A DNA stretch of 64,000 nucleotides from Terrabacter sp. 28 (GTDB lineage Bacteria; Actinomycetota; Actinomycetes; Actinomycetales; Dermatophilaceae). Each line of letters starts with the position of its first letter. Positions within the stretch are counted from its first letter, which is position 1. Positions 55,962 to 64,000 of the stretch are shown piece by piece. Location of the stretch: assembly GCA_000955875.1 (NCBI GenBank), contig JYOE01000020.1:1-64000 (forward strand). Direction: 5' to 3'. The notes under the pieces were generated by a model, which was not told the DNA's origin, searched no databases, and saw only the letters and a program-made list of their open reading frames with translations. A program made the position numbers and the translations under genes.

Positions 55962-56750
55962 GTGAACAAGGCAGAACTGATCGACGCGCTCGAGACGAAG
56001 CTCGGCAGCAAGAAGGTCGCCTCCGATGCGCTGGAGGCCTTCCTCGACGTCGTCATCCGCGAGGTGGCCAAGGGCGGCAAGGTCGGCATCACCGGCTTCG
56101 GCACCTTCGAGCGGGCCGACCGCGCCGCGCGCACCGGCCGCAACCCCAAGACGGGGGCGACGGTGAAGATCAAGAAGACCCGCGTTCCGAAGTTCCGGTC
56201 GGGCACGAACTTCAAGGAGGTCGTGTCCGGCGCCAAGAAGCTCTCCAAGACCGAGTCGGCCGCCACGCGCGCCTCGGCCGGGTCCTCCGCTGCGGCCGCG
56301 ACCGGCCGGACGGCCGCCAAGAAGACGACCACGAAGAAGGCTGCCACCAAGGCCGCCCCCGCCAAGGCGGCCGCCAAGAAGACCACGACGAAGGCCGCTG
56401 CCACCAAGGCCGCCCCGGCGAAGCGCGCCACCGCGACCAAGGCCGCCACCGCATCCAGGGCCACCACGGCGAAGACGACGACGGCTCGCAAGACGACAGC
56501 CAAGGCCGCGCCGGCCAAGGCGGTCGCCAAGAAGACCACGACGAAGGCCGCTGCCACCAAGGCCGCCCCGGCGAAGCGCGCCACCGCGACCAAGGCCACC
56601 GCCACGAAGGCCACCACCAAGGCCACCACCAAGGCCGCGGCCACGAAGACCGCGACCAAGGCCGCTCCCGCCAGGACCGCCGCGAAGAAGACGACGACGA
56701 AGGCCGCTACCGCCCGCAAGACCACGGCGCGCAAGACCGCCTCACGCTGA
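55962..56750 (+). CDS. hupB: HU-type nucleoid protein with long basic tail
   Basis: 262 residues. The first 93 are a standard HU fold (NKAELIDALETKLGSKKVASDALEAF, GKVGITGFGTFERADRAARTGRNPKTG and VPKFRSGTNFKEVV). The remaining 165 form an Ala/Lys/Thr tail of TTTKAAATKAAPAK-type units, like eukaryotic histone H1 and actinobacterial HupB. The tail is longer than in mycobacterial HupB (about 214 total). It contains an exact 72-bp duplication. GTG start with GGAGGGG. The gap before it holds a TAACGT box near 55881. Confidence 0.95.
   Translation: MNKAELIDALETKLGSKKVASDALEAFLDVVIREVAKGGKVGITGFGTFERADRAARTGRNPKTGATVKIKKTRVPKFRSGTNFKEVVSGAKKLSKTESAATRASAGSSAAAATGRTAAKKTTTKKAATKAAPAKAAAKKTTTKAAATKAAPAKRATATKAATASRATTAKTTTARKTTAKAAPAKAVAKKTTTKAAATKAAPAKRATATKATATKATTKATTKAAATKTATKAAPARTAAKKTTTKAATARKTTARKTASR
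56373..56597 (+). repeat. 72-bp direct repeat inside hupB
   Basis: 56373-56444 and 56526-56597 are identical over 72 bp, 153 bp (51 codons) apart and in frame. They encode AKKTTTKAAATKAAPAKRAT and following residues. Recent in-frame duplication is the simplest cause. Confidence 0.9.
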
Positions 56751-56801
56751 CCGCAGTGGCCGTCGACACGCCCTGACGGCCACGCGCCAGCACGAGGCAG
56801 G

Positions 56802-56840
56802 GCGAGAGGGCCCGACCGGACACCGGTCGGGCCCTCTCGC
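56802..56840 (+). terminator. hupB terminator
   Basis: Perfect 18-bp stem: GCGAGAGGGCCCGACCGG (56802-56819), loop ACA, and its complement at 56823-56840. No strong U-run. Confidence 0.85.
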
Positions 56841-56936
56841 GTTCGCGCCCGGGTGACCTTGGGCACACCCTGCCCGAGTGCCCGGGCGCGGCCCGCCCAA
56901 GGGCGTGTACTGGAGGTGAAGGAGGCTCGAGGGGCC

Positions 56937-57389
56937 ATGGGGGCGACACGCAGGCTCGGGACGGTGGGGGCGCTGTTGCTCCTCTGTGCCTGCGGACAGA
57001 CGACCCCGCCCGCGCCCCTGCAGACCGGCACCGGCGCTGGGTCCGGGACGACCGGCTCGCCCCTGCGCACCATGGTCCTCGTCCTCGCGCCGCCGGCCCT
57101 CAGCGTGCCGAGCGGTGTCGACTCGTGCACGGGGACAGGAGCGTTCGCCACACTCGCGGCCGGGCAGGTGGTTCGGGTCATCGACGGCACGCAGGCCGTC
57201 GTGACGACCGCAGCGCTCGGCGAGGGCCGTCGTTCCGGGCAGGCCGACGCCGGCTGCATCTGGTCGGCCCAGGTGTCGCTGCCGACGGACGCGCGGGCCT
57301 ACCGCGCCGTGATCGAAGGGTGGGGCAGCTCAGGGCTGCTGTCCGGGGAGGACCTCCACCAGCCCATCGAGATCAAACCGAGGGGCTGA
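56937..57389 (+). CDS. Small putative lipoprotein
   Basis: 150 residues. ATRRLGTVGALLLLCACGQTTPP is a lipoprotein-type signal with Cys near residue 19. Mature part is small with two further Cys (DSCTG and AGCIW), which may form a disulfide, and strand-rich segments (VVRVIDGTQAVVTTAAL). Function unknown. ATG at 56937 is chosen; GTG 56916 is possible. It lies 27 nt before the secreted DUF4082-type gene, so the two may work together at the surface. Confidence 0.65.
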   Translation: MGATRRLGTVGALLLLCACGQTTPPAPLQTGTGAGSGTTGSPLRTMVLVLAPPALSVPSGVDSCTGTGAFATLAAGQVVRVIDGTQAVVTTAALGEGRRSGQADAGCIWSAQVSLPTDARAYRAVIEGWGSSGLLSGEDLHQPIEIKPRG

Positions 57390-57416
57390 CAGGGCAGCTC
57401 GGGCATCGAGGCACTC

Positions 57417-59864
57417 ATGTTCCACCGAAGCCATGCACCAGGGTCACACCGCAGGTTCGCTTCCAGGTTGCTGGCGGTCTGCGTCTCCGTCGTCGTCGGC
57501 GCCGCGCTCACTGCCGGTTTCGCCCTCGGCGCGCCGGACGTGCACCGCCTCCGAGCCGTGGGCTCTGTGACCCTGGTCGACGCGACGCCGGACTGCTCGA
57601 CCAACGACATCCCCTGCGAGAACGCGCTTCCGGGATCACCTGCGTCGGAGTGGGACATCGCCACCCAGGACGCGGGGGACGGGACGATCTCGGGGTTCGC
57701 GACACAGATGAGCGTCAACCGGGGAGAGCGGGTGGACTTCAAGATCCGCTCGAACGCGCCGGCATACAGCGTCGAGATCTACCGCCTGGGCTGGTACCAG
57801 GGCCTCGGCGCCCGGCACGTCGGCTCGGCCTCGGTGAGCGCCCCACTGCCCCAGACCCAGCCCGCCTGCATCGTCCAGCTCTCGACCGACCTCGTCGACT
57901 GCGGGACGTGGAAGGTCTCGGCCACGTGGCAGGTGCCGACGACAGCCGTCTCCGGGGTCTACCTGGCGAAGCTGACCCGTCGGGACACGGGCGCCACAGG
58001 TCACATCCTCTTCGTCGTGCGTGACGACGCGGGCCGCGCCGACCTGCTGTTCCAGACCTCCGACACGACGTGGCAGGCCTACAACACGGCCGAGCGGGCC
58101 TCTCTCTACAGCGGTCCCACCGGGCGGGCCTACAAGGTGAGCTACAACAGGCCGTTCACGACCCGCGACAACCGCCCGGAGAACTTCCTGTTCGGCGCGG
58201 AGTACCCGATGATCCGCTGGCTCGAGCGCAACGGCTACAGCGTGAGCTACGTGGCGGGTGTCGACACGGCCCTGCGGCCCGAGGTGCTCGAGCGGCACTC
58301 CGTCTTCCTCTCCGTGGGGCACGACGAGTACTGGACGAAGGAGCAGCGGGCCAACGTCGAGGCCGCCCGCGACAGCGGCGTGAACCTCGCCTTCTTCAGC
58401 GGCAACGAGATCTTCTGGCAGCACCGCTGGGAGGAGAGCGTCGACGGGAGCGGAACCCCCGGACGCACCATGACCTGCTACAAGGAGACCCACGACGACC
58501 GGCAGTTCTCCGACGAGTGGACGGGGACCTTCCGTGACACCCGCTTCCCGGCCAACGCGTCCGGGCGCCCCGAGAACAGCACCAGCGGAACGATGTTCCG
58601 GGCCAACGGCATGTGGTCCGAGAACTACGCCATCCGCATCCCGCAGGCCTACGGGGCGCTGCGCCTGTGGCGCAACACGGCGGCCGCGGGCCTGCCGGCC
58701 GGTGGAGTGCTCTCCCTGCCGGTGGGTGTGCTCGGCTACGAGTGGGACGTCGACAAGGACAACGGCTACCGGCCGCCCGGGCTCTTCCGCCTCTCCGAGA
58801 CGAGCGTCCACAGCGACAGCCGGATGCTGCTCGACTACGGGAGCACCTACTCGACGGCCACCCTGACCCACCACCTGACCGAGTACCGCGCACCGAGTGG
58901 GGCGCTCGTCTTCTCGGCCGGCACGATCCAGTGGTCGTGGGGACTGGACCCCGAGCACGACCACCCGGGCACGCCGGCGAGCGGCGCGATGCAGCAGGCG
59001 ACGGCCAACCTCTTCGCCGACATGCGCGTCCAGCCCATGACCCCGGACGGTGTGGTGCCGACCCCCGGCAGCACGGACGAGACGGCGCCGACGACCCGCC
59101 TCACGCGTGCCTCCACCGCGGTCGCGGGCGGCGCCAACGTGACGATCTACGGGACCGCCGGCGACGAGGGCGGCCGGGTCGCGGCCGTGGAGGTCTCGAC
59201 CGACGGCGGTCGGTCCTGGCACCCCGCCACGTCGGGCCGTGAGTCGTGGACGTACAGGATGACCACGCCGGTGAGCACGACCTACCAGATCCGCACCCGG
59301 GCGGCCGACGACTCGGGCAACCTCGGACCGGTGTCCGTGTCCAACACGGTGACCGCGGGCACCGGCACCCGCTGCCCGGTCAGTCTCTTCACCGCGGCGG
59401 GCGCCCTGTGGGCGCCGAAGGTCGCCAACCAGGCGGACACCCGCTCGGTCGAGCTGGGGATGCGGATCCGTCCCAGCCGCGACGGCAAGGTGGTCGGGGT
59501 GAAGTTCTACAAGGGGTCGCTCAACACCGGGAGCCACGAGGTCAGCGTGTGGAACGCCAACGGCGAGCGGATCGGTGTGGGGGTCGCCGTCAACGAGTCG
59601 GCGTCGGGCTGGCAGAGCGTCACCCTGGCCGAGCCCGTGCCCGTCAGTGCCGGCACGGCATACGTCGTCTCCTACCACGCACCGCGGGGCAGGTACTCCG
59701 TCACGACCTCGTTCTTCACGTCGTCGTTCACCCGTGGTCCGGTCACGGCCCCGGCCAGCACGACGAGCGCGCGGAACGGCCTCTACCTCTACGGCAGCCA
59801 GCCGGACATGCCGACCCAGAGCAGCAACGCTTCCAACTACTACGTGGACGTCATGTTCGAGTGA
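57417..59864 (+). CDS. Large secreted protein, DMFase-like plus DUF4082 domains
   Basis: 815 residues with an N-terminal membrane/signal segment (LLAVCVSVVVGAALTAGFAL). Residues about 60-540 resemble the large subunit of N,N-dimethylformamidase (VEIYRLGWYQGLGARHVG, DLLFQTSDTTWQAYN, FLSVGHDEYWTKEQRANVEAARDSGVNLAFFSGNEIFW). An Ig-like region (about 555-645) follows, and then a C-terminal DUF4082 domain (ELGMRIRPSRDGKVVGVKFYKGSLNTGSHEVSVWN). Such proteins are thought to act on cell-wall or external polysaccharides, but this is not established. No Cys-rich or sortase tail. Confidence 0.8.
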   Translation: MFHRSHAPGSHRRFASRLLAVCVSVVVGAALTAGFALGAPDVHRLRAVGSVTLVDATPDCSTNDIPCENALPGSPASEWDIATQDAGDGTISGFATQMSVNRGERVDFKIRSNAPAYSVEIYRLGWYQGLGARHVGSASVSAPLPQTQPACIVQLSTDLVDCGTWKVSATWQVPTTAVSGVYLAKLTRRDTGATGHILFVVRDDAGRADLLFQTSDTTWQAYNTAERASLYSGPTGRAYKVSYNRPFTTRDNRPENFLFGAEYPMIRWLERNGYSVSYVAGVDTALRPEVLERHSVFLSVGHDEYWTKEQRANVEAARDSGVNLAFFSGNEIFWQHRWEESVDGSGTPGRTMTCYKETHDDRQFSDEWTGTFRDTRFPANASGRPENSTSGTMFRANGMWSENYAIRIPQAYGALRLWRNTAAAGLPAGGVLSLPVGVLGYEWDVDKDNGYRPPGLFRLSETSVHSDSRMLLDYGSTYSTATLTHHLTEYRAPSGALVFSAGTIQWSWGLDPEHDHPGTPASGAMQQATANLFADMRVQPMTPDGVVPTPGSTDETAPTTRLTRASTAVAGGANVTIYGTAGDEGGRVAAVEVSTDGGRSWHPATSGRESWTYRMTTPVSTTYQIRTRAADDSGNLGPVSVSNTVTAGTGTRCPVSLFTAAGALWAPKVANQADTRSVELGMRIRPSRDGKVVGVKFYKGSLNTGSHEVSVWNANGERIGVGVAVNESASGWQSVTLAEPVPVSAGTAYVVSYHAPRGRYSVTTSFFTSSFTRGPVTAPASTTSARNGLYLYGSQPDMPTQSSNASNYYVDVMFE

Positions 59865-59871
59865 GGCCGCC

Positions 59872-60762
59872 TCAGCGGATGGGTTGCCCGGCTCCGACGC
59901 CGACGATGCGCAGCGAGACGACGACGTCGTCGACGACGTCGACGGTGAGCCGCTGGCCGGTGCGCAGCAGCCGCAGCCCGCTCGACTCGAAGGCGGGCGC
60001 CTCGAACGACAGCTCCACGCCGTCGTCACGCAGGACGCTGCCGGTGTGCGTGTCGGGGTCGAAGCGGTGGACGGTGGCCTGCATGCTCCTGATCCAACCA
60101 GACGCCCGGTCCTCGAGGACCGACCGCGTCGCCGGCCCCAGCCCCAGGCGGCGCGCGCGGGCCAGGCTGCGTGCGTCGTCGACGTCGGTGCGGAGGCGGG
60201 GGAGCGACAGGTCGAGGCGCACGGCACCGTCGGCGGCATGACGGGACGCGCTGTCGGGCCCGAACCGCGGCGTGAAGCCACGACCGCAGCGCAGCACCGT
60301 GCCGGTGCCGTCGCCGTCGGGCACGAAGGACTCGCCCACCGTGGACGCCCGCTCGAGCGCCGTCCGCAGCGACCGCGCGTCGAGGGCCGGGAGGTCGCCG
60401 AGGAGGGCCGCCACCCGCGCGCCCGACCCGGCGTGCCGCATACCTGCGGAGACCGCGTCGTTGAGGCCGCTGCCGGGGTCGCCGACGACGGAGACGCCCC
60501 GCGCGGCCCACGCGAGGGACAGGGCCTCATCGCCGGTCACGAGCACCACGCAGCGGGGACCGACCGCCTCGACGACGGCGGTGAGGGTGTCGTGGGCGAT
60601 GGCGCCGCTGAGCGCTGCCCGGTCGGAACCCACGGCGCGGGCCAGGCGGGACTTCCCGTGGCGGGTGTCCTTGACGGGCACGACGACGACCCAGTCGCCT
60701 GAGGCCACCGGCCGTCGCCGGGACGGTCCGGACTCGGGGAGCGCGTTCGGGGAGGTCGTCAT
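59872..60762 (-). CDS. fbiD: FbiD/CofC guanylyltransferase with fused OB-like tail
   Basis: 296 residues. The first 205 form a nucleotidyltransferase: VVVPVKDTRHGKSRLARAVG, VTGDEAL, DPGSGLNDAVSAGMRHA, LLGDLPALDARSL and SFVPDGDGTGTVLRCG. This is the enzyme that activates phosphoenolpyruvate or 2-phospholactate for F420 synthesis. A second part from about 230 (MQATVHRFDPDTHTGSVLRDDGVELSFEAP and following) looks like a cold-shock/OB domain. The ATG at 60762 lies six bases after GATATC (leaderless). Confidence 0.85.
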   Translation of the reverse strand: MTTSPNALPESGPSRRRPVASGDWVVVVPVKDTRHGKSRLARAVGSDRAALSGAIAHDTLTAVVEAVGPRCVVLVTGDEALSLAWAARGVSVVGDPGSGLNDAVSAGMRHAGSGARVAALLGDLPALDARSLRTALERASTVGESFVPDGDGTGTVLRCGRGFTPRFGPDSASRHAADGAVRLDLSLPRLRTDVDDARSLARARRLGLGPATRSVLEDRASGWIRSMQATVHRFDPDTHTGSVLRDDGVELSFEAPAFESSGLRLLRTGQRLTVDVVDDVVVSLRIVGVGAGQPIR

Positions 60763-60876
60763 GCTGGCGATATCGTCCCACTCGCCGTCGCGCTGCTCGA
60801 CACCGCGCCGCGAGGTGGACAAGATGAAGCCCTGCCACGTCGACCGGCGTGCGCACGACGAGGAGGACGTGACATC

Positions 60877-61683
60877 GTGACTGCCGGCCCACGCAAGCGG
60901 CGGCTGCCCTGGGCCTACCGGCTCGCGGCGCTCCTGCTCCGGCCACTCCTCATGGGCCTCACGAAGCGCGACTGGAAGGGGCTCGAGAACCTCCCCGCCG
61001 AGGGAGGGTTCGTCGTCTCGCCCAACCACATCTCGTACGCCGACCCGCTCGTCTTCGCCCACTTCATGTTCGACAGCGGGCGCGAGGCGTACTTCCTCGG
61101 CAAGGACAGCCTCTTCACCATCCCCGTCGTGGGGTGGCTGCTGAAGAAGAGCGGCCAGATTCCCGTCTACCGCAACTCCGCCGCCGCCGCGGGCGCCTAC
61201 CGGGCCGCCGTCGAGGGCGTGCGGGCGGGCAAGCCGCTCGGCATCTTCCCCGAGGGCACCATCACCCGCGACCCCGACCTGTGGCCGATGCGGGGCAAGA
61301 CCGGCGCTGCCCGGGTCGCCCTCGAGACGCGCTGCCCGCTGATCCCCGTGGCGCAGTGGGGCGCCCAGGAGATCCTCTCGCCCTACGGCCACCGCCCGTC
61401 GCTCTTCCCCCGGAAGACCATGCACATGTATGCCGGACCCCCCGTCGACCTGTCGGACCTCTACGACCGGCCCATCGACACCAAGGTGCTGCGCGAGGCG
61501 ACCGACCGGCTCATGGACCGCATCACCGAGCTGCTCGAGGAGATCCGTGGCGAGAAGCGGCCGACGGAGCGTTTCGACCCGCGCCAGCACGGGGTGCCCG
61601 AGATCGGCGACCCCATGAAGCACCACGAGATCGGGCGGCACAAGAAGCACGGGCGCCACCACGGCGGCGGGGTTGCGCAGTGA
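60877..61683 (+). CDS. 1-Acylglycerol-3-phosphate acyltransferase (PlsC-like)
   Basis: 268 residues. NHISYADPL is the catalytic HX4D box (about 49-57), and FPEGTITRD the substrate box (about 123). A hydrophobic segment lies near residues 15-30. It makes phosphatidic acid from lysophosphatidate, or a related acyl transfer. The C-terminus is His/Lys-rich (KHHEIGRHKKHGRHHGGG). GTG with GGAGGACG site. Overlaps gpsA by GTGA, which gives a glycerophospholipid mini-operon. Confidence 0.9.
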   Translation: MTAGPRKRRLPWAYRLAALLLRPLLMGLTKRDWKGLENLPAEGGFVVSPNHISYADPLVFAHFMFDSGREAYFLGKDSLFTIPVVGWLLKKSGQIPVYRNSAAAAGAYRAAVEGVRAGKPLGIFPEGTITRDPDLWPMRGKTGAARVALETRCPLIPVAQWGAQEILSPYGHRPSLFPRKTMHMYAGPPVDLSDLYDRPIDTKVLREATDRLMDRITELLEEIRGEKRPTERFDPRQHGVPEIGDPMKHHEIGRHKKHGRHHGGGVAQ

Positions 61684-62678
61684 CGCGCGTCGCCGTCATG
61701 GGCAGCGGCAACTGGGGCACCGCCTTCGGGGCGATCCTCGCGGATGCGGGCTGCGACGTGACGATGTGGGCCCGGCGCACCGAGGTGGCCGACGCCATCA
61801 ACCGCGGGCGCAACGAGGCCTACCTGCCCGAGCTCGCGCTGCCGAAGACCGTGCGCGCCACCACCGACCCGGGCGAGGCGCTCGAGCGGGGCGACGTCGT
61901 CGTGCTGGCGGTCCCCTCGCAGACCCTGCGCGCGAACCTGTCGGACTGGGGCGCGTCCATCCCGTCCGGCGCGCCCGTGGTCTCGCTCATGAAGGGCGTC
62001 GAGCTCGGCACGACGCTGCGCATGAGCGAGGTCATCGCGGAGGCGGCCGACGTCGAGGCGCGCCGGGTCGTGGTCGTGTCGGGCCCCAACCTCGCGCCCG
62101 AGATCGCCCGCCGCCAGCCCGCCGCCGGCGTCGTGGCCTGCACCGACATGGAGACCGCAGAGCGGGTGGCGAGCGCCTGCGCCACGCCGTACTTCCGGCC
62201 CTACACCGACACCGACGTCATCGGCGCCGAGGTGTGCGGCGCCACGAAGAACGTCGTCGCCCTCGCGTCGGGCATGGCCGAGGGGATGGGCTTCGGCGAC
62301 AACACCAAGGCGACGATCATCACGCGAGGCCTGGCCGAGACGACCCGCCTGGGTCTCGCGCTGGGCGCCCACCCGCAGACCTTCATGGGACTCGCCGGCG
62401 TCGGCGACCTCATCGCCACGTGCATGTCACCGCTGTCACGCAACCACTCCTTCGGCGTGCGGCTCGGGCGCGGCATGACCGTCGACGAGGCCACCGCCGA
62501 GCTGCGCACGACGACCGAGGGCGTCAAGTCCTGCCAGTCGATCCTCACGCTCGCCGAGCAGCACGACGTCGTCATGCCCATCTGCGAGCAGGTGGTCGCG
62601 GTGATCCGTGACGGCCACTCGGCGAGCGAGGTCGGGCCGCGCCTCATGTCCCGCGACCTCAAGGCCGAGAAGCACTGA
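61680..62678 (+). CDS. gpsA: Glycerol-3-phosphate dehydrogenase [NAD(P)+]
   Basis: 332 residues. Nucleotide loop VMGSGNWGTAFGAILADAG, then LAVPSQTLRANL, LMKGVE, the catalytic Lys in GATKNVVALASGMAEGMGFGDNTKA, and the GLAGVGDLIATCMSPLSRNHSFG substrate region. It supplies glycerol-3-phosphate for membrane lipids, the substrate line of the preceding acyltransferase. Confidence 0.97.
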   Translation: MTRVAVMGSGNWGTAFGAILADAGCDVTMWARRTEVADAINRGRNEAYLPELALPKTVRATTDPGEALERGDVVVLAVPSQTLRANLSDWGASIPSGAPVVSLMKGVELGTTLRMSEVIAEAADVEARRVVVVSGPNLAPEIARRQPAAGVVACTDMETAERVASACATPYFRPYTDTDVIGAEVCGATKNVVALASGMAEGMGFGDNTKATIITRGLAETTRLGLALGAHPQTFMGLAGVGDLIATCMSPLSRNHSFGVRLGRGMTVDEATAELRTTTEGVKSCQSILTLAEQHDVVMPICEQVVAVIRDGHSASEVGPRLMSRDLKAEKH

Positions 62679-62719
62679 CGATCCTGTGTCGGCCTGGACC
62701 GTCGTCGGCTCGGCGACCC

Positions 62720-63073
62720 TCAACTCGGCTGCCAGAGCTCGATGCGGTTGCCCTCGGGGTCGGTGACCCAACCGAACCGGCCCACGCCGTCCATGTCCTG
62801 GGTCTCGTCGTCGACCGCGGCCCCGCGCTGCCTCAGCTGGGCGAGCATCGCGTCGAGGTCCCGCACCCGGAAGTTGAGCATGGTCTGCTGCCCGCGCGAG
62901 CCGAAGTAGTCGGTGTCGGACTCGAAGGCGGCGAAGACGGTCGGGCCGGCCTGCTGCTGCCAGAGCCCGTGCTGGTCCAGGTCGAGCCCGATGCAGTCGC
63001 GGTACCACTCGCCCAGGGCCGCCGGGTCCTTCGCCCGCACGAACCAGCCGCCGATGCCCAGCACACGTTCCAT
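62720..63073 (-). CDS. VOC/glyoxalase-family protein
   Basis: 117 residues, one VOC domain: GIGGWFVRAKDPAALGEWYRDCIGLDLD, LNFRVRDLDAMLAQLRQRG and the end FGWVTDPEGNRIELWQP with a metal Glu. An ATG three codons upstream (63082) is an alternative start. No specific substrate can be given. It lies 29 bp after the CGS-type gene on the same strand. Confidence 0.83.
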   Translation of the reverse strand: MERVLGIGGWFVRAKDPAALGEWYRDCIGLDLDQHGLWQQQAGPTVFAAFESDTDYFGSRGQQTMLNFRVRDLDAMLAQLRQRGAAVDDETQDMDGVGRFGWVTDPEGNRIELWQPS

Positions 63074-63102
63074 GCCCTCCATCCTCGCAGGGCGCGAGGG
63101 CG

Positions 63103-64000
63103 TCAGACGGCGCGCAGCGCCTGGTCGAGGTCGGCCCACAGGTCGTCGACGTGCTCGATGCCGACCGAGAGGCGCAGCAGGTTGGCCGGCACCTGCTCGG
63201 ACTCCGAGGGGTGGCGGCGGCGTCGCTCGACCTGCGACTCGACGCCGCCGAGGCTCGTCGAGTGCAGCCACAGCCGCGTCGCGCTGCACACGCGCTCGGC
63301 GGCGTCGGCGTCGCCCGCGACGTCGACCGACAGGATCGCCCCGACCCCGGGGTAGCGCACGCGCTCGACGCCCGGGTGGTCGGCGAGGCGTCGGGCGAGC
63401 TCGGCCGCGCTGGCGCTCGCCCGCTCGAACCGGACCGAGAGGGTGCGCAGGCCGCGGAGGGCGAGGAAGACCTCCATCGGTCCGGCGATCGCGCCGTGCA
63501 GCGTGCGGTGCCGGAAGAGGCGCTCGCCGATGGCACGGCCCCGCTCCGTGTCGGCGACCACCGTCGCCCCGAGCACGACGTCGCTGTGTCCCGAGAGGTA
63601 CTTCGTCACCGAGTGCACGACGACGTCGGCGCCGAGCGAGAGGGGCCGGCACAGCAGCGGGGTCGAGAGGGTGTTGTCGACGACGCTCGTCACGCCGAGC
63701 TCTCGCGCCCGACCGAGCACGACGTCGAGCTCGGTGACGTCCATGAGCGGGTTGGTGGGCGACTCGAGCCACAGCAGGTCGGCCGACTCGAGCGCGGCGA
63801 GGAAGCCGGCGGTGTCGGTGGCATGCACGCGGACGACGGACCCACCGGCCTTCTCGTGCGCGACGAGCAGGTCGCCGGTGCCGTTGTAGGTGGTGTCGGG
63901 GGCCACGACGGTGCCACCGGCAGGCAGCAGCGAGAGGGCGGCGGAGATGGCGCCCATGCCCGACGCGTGCACGAGCGCGTGGCCCCCCTCGAGACCGCCG
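63103..64000 (-). CDS. Cystathionine gamma-synthase/lyase family (5' end outside)
   Basis: 299 residues visible; the N-terminus lies beyond the right edge. PLP Lys in VVVHSVTKYLSGHSDVV, LWLESPTNPLMDV with the cofactor Asp in VVDNTLSTPLL, and the C-terminal SLGGVESQVERRRRHP and LLRLSVGIEHVDDLWADL match the Cys/Met metabolism family. The enzyme could be cystathionine gamma-synthase, gamma-lyase or methionine gamma-lyase; the sequence seen here does not decide. Confidence 0.9.
   Translation of the reverse strand, partial: GGLEGGHALVHASGMGAISAALSLLPAGGTVVAPDTTYNGTGDLLVAHEKAGGSVVRVHATDTAGFLAALESADLLWLESPTNPLMDVTELDVVLGRARELGVTSVVDNTLSTPLLCRPLSLGADVVVHSVTKYLSGHSDVVLGATVVADTERGRAIGERLFRHRTLHGAIAGPMEVFLALRGLRTLSVRFERASASAAELARRLADHPGVERVRYPGVGAILSVDVAGDADAAERVCSATRLWLHSTSLGGVESQVERRRRHPSESEQVPANLLRLSVGIEHVDDLWADLDQALRAV

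Overview
The window is a stretch of core chromosome from a high-GC actinomycete, by hand reading close to 70% GC with strong G/C bias at third codon positions. Several lineage markers point to Micrococcales, possibly Intrasporangiaceae: a HupB-type nucleoid protein with a long Lys/Ala/Thr tail, F420 chemistry (an FGD-like enzyme and an FbiD/CofC homologue), a BioQ-like TetR regulator beside the biotin genes, a RecA-independent lack of any mobile DNA, and very many leaderless or near-leaderless starts (a TANNNT box 6-7 nt before ATG/GTG). The family-level placement is inference. I see no insertion sequence, phage, CRISPR array or rRNA.

Layout. 1-4.2 kb: end of an unknown gene, then a minus-strand operon of multicopper oxidase, membrane protein and signal peptidase I, and a TetR gene. 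4.2-7.0 kb: a degenerate ABC-ATPase-like protein with a YhgE/Pip membrane protein, divergent from TetR over clear palindromes. 7.1-13.5 kb: SixA phosphatase, ilvD, an AraC/PhyH divergent pair, a SRPBCC protein and two GNAT enzymes. 13.6-20 kb: ilvB leader and attenuator, ilvBNC, a NAD(P)-binding protein, serA. 20-23 kb: ABC exporter and AI-2E-type permease. 23.2-26.9 kb: an orphan leader-peptide/two-hairpin/microprotein unit, leuB, a repeat-bearing gap, ilvE and a HAD phosphatase. 27-33.6 kb: a polyamine or amine utilisation cluster (APC permease, FadR-type regulator, glutamine-synthetase-like ligase, aldehyde dehydrogenase, SDR, gamma-glutamyl hydrolase). 33.7-35.5 kb: a second attenuator, then cimA. 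35.5-40.6 kb: bioBAFD facing a BioQ-like regulator across twin operators. 40.8-48.8 kb: an uncharacterised protein, SagB-type oxidoreductase, phospholipase D-like protein, FAH hydrolase, gltX, GNAT, HAD. 48.9-49.1 kb: tRNA-Gln(CUG) and tRNA-Glu(CUC). 49.2-52.5 kb: MerR/DUF4188 pair, FGD, L,D-transpeptidase. 52.7-55.7 kb: IclR (NdgR/LtbR type) and leuCD. 56-64 kb: hupB, lipoprotein, secreted DUF4082-type protein, fbiD with a fused OB-like tail, plsC-type acyltransferase, gpsA, VOC protein and a truncated cystathionine gamma-synthase/lyase.

The main theme is branched-chain amino acid synthesis: ilvB, N, C, D, E, leuB, C, D and cimA lie scattered over about 48 kb, each group with its own control. 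ilvB and cimA each follow a tiny leader peptide carrying Leu/Val or Leu/Ile codons and a two-hairpin attenuator of the same architecture. leuC and the IclR gene share one large perfect palindrome. ilvD carries an inverted repeat inside its promoter. ilvE is preceded by six roughly 19-bp periodic repeats. cimA implies that 2-oxobutyrate for isoleucine can be made from pyruvate as well as threonine.

The most unusual signals are an octamer, CGGCATAC, found 31 times on either strand (about two expected), and an orphan unit at 23.2-23.5 kb in which a Val-Val-Leu-Ile leader peptide and two mutually exclusive hairpins precede only a 26-residue microprotein and a terminator.
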